This document shows, one piece after another, positions 1-5,868 of a DNA stretch of 6,341 bases. A program made the position numbers and the translations under genes. The notes below the pieces were generated by a model. It made no database searches, was not told where the DNA came from, and saw only the letters and a list, made by a program, of their open reading frames with translations. Position 1 is the first letter of the stretch; every line of letters begins with the position of its first letter. Source of the DNA: Candidatus Nanopelagicales bacterium (GTDB lineage Bacteria; Actinomycetota; Actinomycetes; S36-B12; UBA5976); NCBI GenBank assembly GCA_023254955.1, contig JALRKC010000042.1, forward strand, positions 1 through 6,341, given 5' to 3'.

Positions 1-33
1 GATGATTCGGTACCCTTTTAGTTACAGTCGAAC

Positions 34-38
34 AAGGA
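34..38 (+). promoter_or_regulatory. Ribosome binding site of the gabD-like gene
   Basis: AAGGA lies 7 bases before the ATG at 46, a normal Shine-Dalgarno distance. It supports that ATG as the start. In-frame stops at 19-21 (TAG) and 43-45 (TAA, directly before the ATG) rule out any longer reading frame. I could not pick out a convincing -10/-35 promoter in the 45 bases available. Confidence 0.75.
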
Positions 39-45
39 ACTTTAA

Positions 46-1542
46 ATGACCGTCGCCCTCCCGCTAGCAGTAGCCAATCCCAATAAGGAAAAAACTGAGG
101 CGCTACTAAAAAGAATTCCCACCGGATTGCTAATTGGTGATGGTTTTTGTGAGGGTAGCGAAGAACCTTTTGCAGTCATAGATCCGGCAAATGGCGAAGT
201 TTTAACTATGGTGGCCAATGCCAATGCAACTGATTTAGATAAAGCTCTGTCTGTTTCCCAAGCAGCCCAACCTGAATGGGCAAAAACAGCGCCACGTCAA
301 AGAGCAGAGGTTTTAAGAAAAGCCTTTGAATTGATGGTTTCGCGAGCCGATGACATAGCGTTAGTTATGAGTTTAGAAAATGGAAAAACGATTGCAGATG
401 CCAAGGCAGAAACTCTTTATGCAGCTGAATTTTTCAGATGGTTCAGCGAAGAGGCAGTAAGAATCGATGGAGCATTTAGAACTGCGCCTAGTGGACTAAA
501 TAAAATTCTCACACTTAGACAGCCTGTTGGAATCGCTTTCTTAATTACTCCCTGGAATTTTCCTGCTGCTATGTTCACCAGAAAAGTGGGGCCAGCGATC
601 GCCGCAGGAGCCGCGGCAATTTTGAAGCCCGCAGGCGAAACTCCCTTAACTGCACTTTTAATTGGTGAGATTTTGCTCGAAGCGGGTTTGCCTGCTGGAA
701 TTTGCAGCATTTTGCCGACAGATAATTCTGCGCAACTAACAACAGCCGCATTAGCGGATCGAAGAATTCGAAAACTTTCATTTACCGGCTCAACACAAAT
801 CGGAAAACTTCTCTTACACCAAGCAGCAGATAGGGTGCTTAATTCTTCGATGGAACTAGGTGGCAACGCTCCCTTCATTATTTTGGATGATGCAGATATC
901 GACTTAGCGGTTGAAGGTGCCATGTTGGCAAAGATGCGAAATGGCGGACAAGCCTGCACTGCTGCAAATCGGTTCTTTGTACAAGATAAAGTACACGACA
1001 TTTTTGTACAAAAACTTTCTGAAAGAATGAATGCCCTAAAGCCTGGTCACGGCAGCGATGAAGCCACTACCCTAGCTCCACTAGTTAACCGTAAAGCTGT
1101 CAAATCTATTGCCCAGATGGTTCACGAAGCAATTCAAATAGGCGCAAAGCAATTTGCGGGTGGTCCGATTAACGATGGACCTGGGAGCTTTTTTCCTGCG
1201 ACGGTTCTCGGGGATGTGCCGCCAAATGCGCAGGTTGTGCAAGATGAAATCTTTGGTCCAGTTGCCGCGGTGGTGCGAGTTCAAGATGAATTCGAAGCAC
1301 TTAAGTGGGCTAATCAGAGTGAATACGGTCTAGCTGGTTACATCTACACCAAAGATACCGCGCGCGGCTTAAGAGTCTCTCAAGATTTAGAAGTGGGCAT
1401 GATTGGCTTAAATCGCGGATTGGTTTCTGACCCAGCTGCTCCATTTGGCGGCGTTAAGCAATCAGGAATTGGGCGTGAAGGTGGCTACGAAGGAATCGAC
1501 GAATACCTAGAAGTTAAATACATTGCCACAAGCGATTTTTAG
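46..1542 (+). CDS. gabD: Succinate-semialdehyde dehydrogenase, NAD(P)+ dependent (GabD-type aldehyde dehydrogenase)
   Basis: Cytoplasmic aldehyde dehydrogenase of 498 residues, a normal family length, predicted to oxidise succinate semialdehyde to succinate, the last step of GABA and putrescine breakdown. Visible motifs: ITPWNFP (167-173) with the oxyanion Asn171, cofactor-binding Lys194, SFTGST (245-250), general base Glu270 in MELGGN, nucleophile Cys304 in NGGQAC, EIFGP (401-405), and PFGGVKQSGIGREG near the C-terminus. From memory of human SSADH, the residues that bind the substrate carboxylate appear kept as Arg179 (FTRK), Arg298 (MRNGGQ) and Ser461 (GLVS), which favours this substrate over other aldehydes. 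The position after KPA is Gly197, not the Glu typical of strictly NAD-dependent relatives, so NADP+ use is plausible. There is no second Cys two residues after Cys304, so the redox switch of human SSADH is absent. The gene stands alone on this strand and its stop overlaps that of ftsQ. Family assignment is firm; exact substrate and cofactor are inferred. Confidence 0.9.
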   Translation: MTVALPLAVANPNKEKTEALLKRIPTGLLIGDGFCEGSEEPFAVIDPANGEVLTMVANANATDLDKALSVSQAAQPEWAKTAPRQRAEVLRKAFELMVSRADDIALVMSLENGKTIADAKAETLYAAEFFRWFSEEAVRIDGAFRTAPSGLNKILTLRQPVGIAFLITPWNFPAAMFTRKVGPAIAAGAAAILKPAGETPLTALLIGEILLEAGLPAGICSILPTDNSAQLTTAALADRRIRKLSFTGSTQIGKLLLHQAADRVLNSSMELGGNAPFIILDDADIDLAVEGAMLAKMRNGGQACTAANRFFVQDKVHDIFVQKLSERMNALKPGHGSDEATTLAPLVNRKAVKSIAQMVHEAIQIGAKQFAGGPINDGPGSFFPATVLGDVPPNAQVVQDEIFGPVAAVVRVQDEFEALKWANQSEYGLAGYIYTKDTARGLRVSQDLEVGMIGLNRGLVSDPAAPFGGVKQSGIGREGGYEGIDEYLEVKYIATSDF

Positions 1543-2216
1543 TTAGCTTCACTGGGTAGTTTTAGTACTGGAACTTCCGCAGTTGAGATATCAATATCTC
1601 CTTCATCAGTTCTAAGTAATACCAATAAAACTGCACTTTTTTCTTGAGTCTTGAATTCATCGCCCCAGATAATTCTTCTTCCGGAATTCAAAATGACTAC
1701 TGCTCGCTTGCCGTCGTAGCTTTCTACCAAAGAAACTTCCGGACGTAGCCACTCTGGCAACTCGCGTGAGACTCTTGCTGCCAATCCCCTAGCGACATCA
1801 TTTGGTGCATACACAAAAGGATGAACATCATTTGGACCCGCTCTATTAAAAGCCACACCTGCTTCATCCACTAAAAATCGCCCGGAACTTAAATCAGTTA
1901 GCGCAATAGGTGAGCGCTCCACTATCTCAATAACCACCGAGTCTGGCCAACCTTTTCGCACTTCAGCCGCTTTAATGATCTTTTCTCGTAGCAGTTGAGT
2001 TGTGATTTGATTTGAATTTAATTCAATTAAGGGAGAATCAATATTTATCTGTGCTAACTCAAGGACTCTCTCTTCACTTAAAAGTTGCAGTCCATTAACC
2101 CGAATGTTTTTTATAGTCAATAAATTAGAAAAATAACTTAAATAAACACCGGTAGCTGCAGCTAAAAGTACAAACGCAAAAAGAGATATAAAAATTTTTC
2201 CTCTTTTGGTAAGCAC
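1539..2216 (-). CDS. ftsQ: Cell division protein FtsQ (DivIB family), bitopic POTRA-domain protein
   Basis: Septal scaffold protein of 225 residues that in characterised bacteria links early cytoplasmic division proteins to FtsB/FtsL and the septal synthase. A very short basic N-terminus (residues 1-7) precedes one membrane segment (about 8-29). A POTRA domain follows (about 33-101: TIKNIRVNG start, then GWPDSVVIEIVERSPIA at 89-105), then the FtsQ/DivIB beta domain with FLVDEAGVAF (114-123), RRIIWG (180-185) and a KS.VLLVLL helix (193-201). It is shorter than many actinobacterial FtsQ proteins, the reduction being mainly in the cytoplasmic tail. The start is GTG; murC's TGA lies in the same frame three codons upstream, so no earlier in-frame start is possible beyond those codons. 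The Shine-Dalgarno is weak (GTGAG at best), so translation probably depends on ribosomes finishing murC. It is the last reverse-strand gene here; ftsZ, the usual next gene, is missing. Confidence 0.92.
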   Translation of the reverse strand: MLTKRGKIFISLFAFVLLAAATGVYLSYFSNLLTIKNIRVNGLQLLSEERVLELAQINIDSPLIELNSNQITTQLLREKIIKAAEVRKGWPDSVVIEIVERSPIALTDLSSGRFLVDEAGVAFNRAGPNDVHPFVYAPNDVARGLAARVSRELPEWLRPEVSLVESYDGKRAVVILNSGRRIIWGDEFKTQEKSAVLLVLLRTDEGDIDISTAEVPVLKLPSEAN

Positions 2217-2225
2217 CGTGCTATC

Positions 2226-3620
2226 TCACTTACCAAATTTTTCTCTTAAAAGATTAAGGATTTCTTCACCCAGCATGCCAATATCGCCAGCTCCTAAAGT
2301 CATGATGATGTCATTTGGTTCAGCAAACGAAACTAGCCTCTTAGGAACCTGAGTAAAACTTGGTTCAAAAGCTACGCGATCTTTAGCAAGCGGCACATAA
2401 GAAGCCATGGTCTGTCCACTAGCTCCTGGTATCGGTGTTTCGCCAGGGGCATAAACCTCCAGTACCACTGCCACATCTGCCAAACCTAAGCTTTCGCCAA
2501 ATTCTTTATTAAATAATGCGGTTCGATAATAATGATGGGCTTGAAAAGCCACGATTATTTTTCCATCCTTAACCACATCTCTCGCCGCTTTCAAAGTAGC
2601 GGCTATCTCGGTTGGATGATGAGCGTAATCATCAAATACTCTTACATTGTTTACATTGCCCCGGTATTCGAATCTTCTTCTGGTGCCAGTAAATTTTTTT
2701 AATGAATCCTTAATTTTCTCGACTGGAATTCCTATTTCTAAACCGATAGCAATCGCGGCACAAGCATTTAAAACGTTATGCATACCCGGAACTGATAATT
2801 CAAAATCATCTATTTGCTGACCCTTGTAATTGACGCTAAATTTAAAGCCAGGTAACTGGGCCTCATAACTCATTAACTTCAAATCAGACGCATTTACCCC
2901 ATAAGTTATAACTTGAATTTCAGACTTTACTTCTTCTGCTAGCTGTCGACCTCCTTCGTCATCAACGCAAATCACAGCAAAGCCATTGTTTTTACCGACT
3001 TTCAAAACAAACTTTTCAAAGGCTTTCTTTAAATGTTCAAATTCTTTCCAATAATCAAGGTGATCGCTCTCCAGGTTTGTGACTACAGCAAATTTTGGAT
3101 TTAATTGCAAAAAACTACCGTCAGATTCGTCAGATTCAACCACAAAATACTCACCGTGGCCTAAGTGTGCGTTGGCGCCAGTTTCTGCTAATTCACTTCC
3201 AATCACATATGACGGATCCAAGCCAGCACCTTGCAACAATACGGTTACCATCGAAGTAGTTGTAGTTTTTCCATGTGTGCCAGAAACTGCAATGGTTTCA
3301 TAACCCTCTGTAATAGCAGCGAGCGCCGCTGCACGTGAATAGATTTCTAAACCTAAATCTTTAGCTGTCAAAAGTTCAACGTTATCTTTTTTAATGGCCG
3401 TTGAAGCGATTATTGCCTTATTTGGTTTAACGTTTTCTCGTCGATGCCCAATTTGAACCTCAACGCCTAAATTTTTTAGTGCATTAAGTCGACGTGACTC
3501 CTTTAAATCGGATCCACTTACCTGGCTACCTCTTGCAATCAAGATTCGAGCGATTCCGCTCATGCCAGCGCCACCTAAACCCAGAATATGTACATCGTCA
3601 AGCGAAATACTTGACGTCAC
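2226..3620 (-). CDS. murC: UDP-N-acetylmuramate--L-alanine ligase (MurC)
   Basis: Cytoplasmic ATP-dependent ligase adding L-alanine to UDP-MurNAc, the first peptide step of peptidoglycan precursor synthesis; 464 residues, normal length. All three Mur ligase domains are present. The N-terminal Rossmann domain (about 9-107) opens with LGLGGAGMSGIA (13-24). The central ATPase domain (about 112-290) has the P-loop GTHGKTTTT (114-122), ESDESDGSF (162-170), TNLESDHLD (181-189) and PGMHNVLNA (278-286). The C-terminal domain (about 312-460) has RRRFEYRG, DDYAHHPTEI (330-339), VYAPGETPI (389-397) and GAGDIG (443-448). FQAHHYYRT (359-367) departs from the usual FQPHxYSRT. The GTG start overlaps the murG stop as GTGA and has the best ribosome binding site of the cluster. 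The presence of MurC-specific motifs such as GMSG and ESDESDGSF makes confusion with MurD, MurE or MurF unlikely. Confidence 0.96.
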   Translation of the reverse strand: MTSSISLDDVHILGLGGAGMSGIARILIARGSQVSGSDLKESRRLNALKNLGVEVQIGHRRENVKPNKAIIASTAIKKDNVELLTAKDLGLEIYSRAAALAAITEGYETIAVSGTHGKTTTTSMVTVLLQGAGLDPSYVIGSELAETGANAHLGHGEYFVVESDESDGSFLQLNPKFAVVTNLESDHLDYWKEFEHLKKAFEKFVLKVGKNNGFAVICVDDEGGRQLAEEVKSEIQVITYGVNASDLKLMSYEAQLPGFKFSVNYKGQQIDDFELSVPGMHNVLNACAAIAIGLEIGIPVEKIKDSLKKFTGTRRRFEYRGNVNNVRVFDDYAHHPTEIAATLKAARDVVKDGKIIVAFQAHHYYRTALFNKEFGESLGLADVAVVLEVYAPGETPIPGASGQTMASYVPLAKDRVAFEPSFTQVPKRLVSFAEPNDIIMTLGAGDIGMLGEEILNLLREKFGK

Positions 3621-4714
3621 TTCGACCTCCCATTGCTCTTGGCACTTAGCAAGGTTAGTGCTGCATTTGTCAAAATTTGGTCAGCGTCACGCCGTCCAAA
3701 TTTATTAGAGCGTTCAGCCAGCTGAGCTAGTTTTGTAGCTGACTTGAAAAGTTCTAATACCAATGCGATTAATTTCTCGCCAGTTAATTCTCTATCGCTG
3801 ATAGTCAAGGCCGCCCCTTGTTCAATTAGCGTCTTTATATTTTCACTTTGCTCTCCATTGCCCGAAGGAAAAGGAATAAATATCGCGGGCTTTCCTAATG
3901 CGGTAACTTCAGCAACTGTCATCGCTCCCGAACGGCTAATGACCAAATCGGCTACCGCATAAGCCAGATCCATTCGCTCTATGTATGACACTGGATGATA
4001 ACTAGAAAAAGTATCAGGGGTTTTTTCAATTGCTTTATTGGGGCCGACTGCATGAAGCACCTGAAACCCAGCGCTCGTAAGTAAGCCAATTACCTCAGTA
4101 AGTGCAGTATTAATTTTTGCTGCACCTTGAGACCCACCAAATACTAGAAGAGTTTTCTTTTTTTTGTCCAGCGCAAAATGCTCATATCCAGCTTCACGAG
4201 CTTCCTCGATATTTATCGCTGTAATTTCTTTTTTTAAAGGCATACCAATTGTTTGAGCTTTTGGTAACGAGTTTTCAAAACACTGAAATACTTTTTTTGC
4301 CTTTTTGTAAAAAAATCTATTGGCAATCCCCGGTTTAGCGTTTCCTTCGTGAATTATCACAGGTATCTTAAGTTTTTTTGCTGCAAGATAAACCGGAAAT
4401 GAAACATAGGCACCAAAACCAATCACCAAATCGGTCTCATTTTTCTTCAAAATTTTAATTGCAGAATTTCTAGCAATCACTAAATAAAGAGGAAATAGTA
4501 AACTAGCAAAATTAATTCGCCTTGGTAATGGTTTAGCCTTAATCAACTCCAAAGAAAAGCCCGACTTTGGCACTAAGGTTGATTCCAATCCTTTCGGCGT
4601 TCCAATTAAATAAATATTGAATTCTGGTAACTTCAAATTCAAAGCACGAGCAGTTGCTAAGGCGGGCTCAATATGACCAGCAGTCCCCCCTGCAGCTAAG
4701 GCGATTGAATTCAT
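3617..4714 (-). CDS. murG: UDP-GlcNAc:lipid I N-acetylglucosaminyltransferase (MurG)
   Basis: Membrane-associated GT-B (GT28) enzyme on the cytoplasmic face that transfers GlcNAc from UDP-GlcNAc to lipid I, giving lipid II, the substrate of FtsW; 365 residues, normal length. N-terminal acceptor domain (about 2-145): glycine-rich loop AAGGTAGHIEPALA (7-20) with conserved His14, GFGAYVSFP (99-107), and HEGNAKPGIANR (122-133). C-terminal donor domain (about 186-350): VFGGSQGA (191-198), SRSGAMTVAE (260-269) with Glu269 expected to hold the UDP ribose, and SGNGEQSEN (284-292). The HExNAxPGxANR and NGEQ forms match actinobacterial MurG rather than the proteobacterial HEQN and HxDxQ forms, as I recall those families. 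The protein is lysine-rich, with a KKKK stretch at 184-187 encoded by a long A tract. The ATG overlaps the ftsW stop as ATGA; only a distant AAGG lies upstream, so coupling from ftsW is likely. Confidence 0.95.
   Translation of the reverse strand: MNSIALAAGGTAGHIEPALATARALNLKLPEFNIYLIGTPKGLESTLVPKSGFSLELIKAKPLPRRINFASLLFPLYLVIARNSAIKILKKNETDLVIGFGAYVSFPVYLAAKKLKIPVIIHEGNAKPGIANRFFYKKAKKVFQCFENSLPKAQTIGMPLKKEITAINIEEAREAGYEHFALDKKKKTLLVFGGSQGAAKINTALTEVIGLLTSAGFQVLHAVGPNKAIEKTPDTFSSYHPVSYIERMDLAYAVADLVISRSGAMTVAEVTALGKPAIFIPFPSGNGEQSENIKTLIEQGAALTISDRELTGEKLIALVLELFKSATKLAQLAERSNKFGRRDADQILTNAALTLLSAKSNGRSK
3625..3631 (-). promoter_or_regulatory. Ribosome binding site of murC
   Basis: On the reverse strand GGGAGGT sits inside the last codons of murG, 4 bases before the murC GTG. 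It is the strongest Shine-Dalgarno match in the window and supports the GTG start at 3620 despite the overlap with murG. It suggests murC is initiated on its own as well as by coupling. Confidence 0.75.
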
Positions 4715-5868
4715 TTTTTACTTGAAACCTTGACCTTTTGTCGCTTTGCTTTTAAAGCGGGTTCGTTGCGAACGCAGGCCAAGAGACCTCCAATGGAAAT
4801 TAAAATAAAAATTAAAGATGAACCACCATAAGAAATTAGCGGTAAAGGTACTCCAGTTATCGGGAGCAAACCTAAAACTCCCCCAAGATTGATTACACTT
4901 TGAATTAGTATCCATCCAGCAAGCCCAGTTGCATAAATTCGTGTGTAATAATTTTTTGTTTTTCTAGCTACCGTAATTATTGAAATAATTAGCACCAAGA
5001 ATAAAAACAAAACAAAAAAAGTACCCACTAAGCCTAGTTCCTCACCAATCACAGCAAAAATAAAATCAGTGTGTGCCGCAGGTAGCCACCCCCATTTTTG
5101 CCTTGAAGCACCCAAACCAAGTCCAAAAATTCCACCTTCAGCAAGGGCGTATTGGCCTTGAATGATTTGCCATCCGGCACCTTCGGGATCAGCTGCTGGA
5201 TCGCGCCACGAGAGCCATCGCTGCATTCGATATGGCGCTTGTAAAGTTAAAACTGCAATCGCCAAAACGCCTAATAGTGCATTCGCAGCATTAAGAATTA
5301 GTGGTGCACCGGCTGCGTAATAGAGAGCCAAAACAATCGGGAGAATGATTAAAGCTGTTCCGACATCACCTTGTGCCACAACTAATGCCGTGATGAGTAA
5401 TCCCACCCAATAAACCGGGCTCAACAATTGACTCCAGGTCAATTCCGCACTCTTCATCTTTTGACTTAATACGGCTGCTCCCCAAATAATCAGAGCCAAT
5501 TTTGCAAATTCACTAGGTTGTAATCTGAAATTTCCATAAATAATTAGCCAGTTTCTCTGACCGGCAACCGAGACACCAATGCTGGGGATTAAAACTATGA
5601 CCAAAAGACCAATAGCAAAAGCAATTATCCAATTAGCCCATTTAGTAAAAAATAAGAGCGGCAGACGAGACGTTATAAACATTAAAATCAATCCCAATGT
5701 CGCAAAAAGTAATTGACGGATTGCTATTTCGTATTGATTTCCAGTTTGGGTAAAAGATATTTCAGTCGAAGCTGAAAGTACCATTACTAGACCTATTGCC
5801 AAAAGGCTCAAAGTAGATATCAAAATTGCATAATAAGTATTTAGTTCAATTGTTTTTGATCTACTCAA
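4711..5868 (-). CDS. ftsW: Septal peptidoglycan polymerase FtsW (SEDS family)
   Basis: Polytopic SEDS glycosyltransferase of 385 residues that polymerises lipid II at the division septum with its class B PBP partner. Hydrophobicity suggests about ten membrane segments, from residues 12-33 to 345-366. Family motifs: QRNW...LQPSEFAKLAL (104-126), RWLSWRDPAADPEGAGWQ (217-233), GLGLGASRQKWGWLP (249-263), AHTDFIFAVIGEELGLVG (265-282) with Asp268, corresponding to the Asp essential for SEDS polymerases, and the PLPLISYGGSSL signature (341-352). The latter and the position between murD and murG favour FtsW over its paralogue RodA. The start is TTG, overlapping the murD stop as TTGA. A good AAGGA 6 bases upstream supports it, and the next ATG would remove most of the first membrane segment. 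The C-terminus (368-385) is short and strongly basic. QGDVGT (166-171) replaces the commoner xPDLGT. Confidence 0.94.
   Translation of the reverse strand: MSRSKTIELNTYYAILISTLSLLAIGLVMVLSASTEISFTQTGNQYEIAIRQLLFATLGLILMFITSRLPLLFFTKWANWIIAFAIGLLVIVLIPSIGVSVAGQRNWLIIYGNFRLQPSEFAKLALIIWGAAVLSQKMKSAELTWSQLLSPVYWVGLLITALVVAQGDVGTALIILPIVLALYYAAGAPLILNAANALLGVLAIAVLTLQAPYRMQRWLSWRDPAADPEGAGWQIIQGQYALAEGGIFGLGLGASRQKWGWLPAAHTDFIFAVIGEELGLVGTFFVLFLFLVLIISIITVARKTKNYYTRIYATGLAGWILIQSVINLGGVLGLLPITGVPLPLISYGGSSLIFILISIGGLLACVRNEPALKAKRQKVKVSSKK

Noticed and set aside
417..1001. 194-codon open frame on the reverse strand inside gabD
   Set aside because: It lies wholly antisense to a dehydrogenase with intact motifs on the other strand, and its translation shows no recognisable domain. 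It is a shadow of the gabD codon pattern.
1358..1367. Perfect 10-base palindrome CCGCGCGCGG
   Set aside because: It falls in the gabD coding sequence (Thr-Ala-Arg-Gly), occurs once, and can be explained by ordinary codon choice.
1510..1550. Possible hairpin terminator: GAAGTTAA pairing with TTAGCTTC
   Set aside because: Eight pairs with a G-T wobble but a 25-base loop and no following T run of the right kind; too weak for an intrinsic terminator.
3079..3303. 74-codon forward open frame inside murC
   Set aside because: Antisense to the conserved ATPase domain of MurC, with no domain features; a shadow frame. The same holds for the forward frame at 3744-3962 inside murG.
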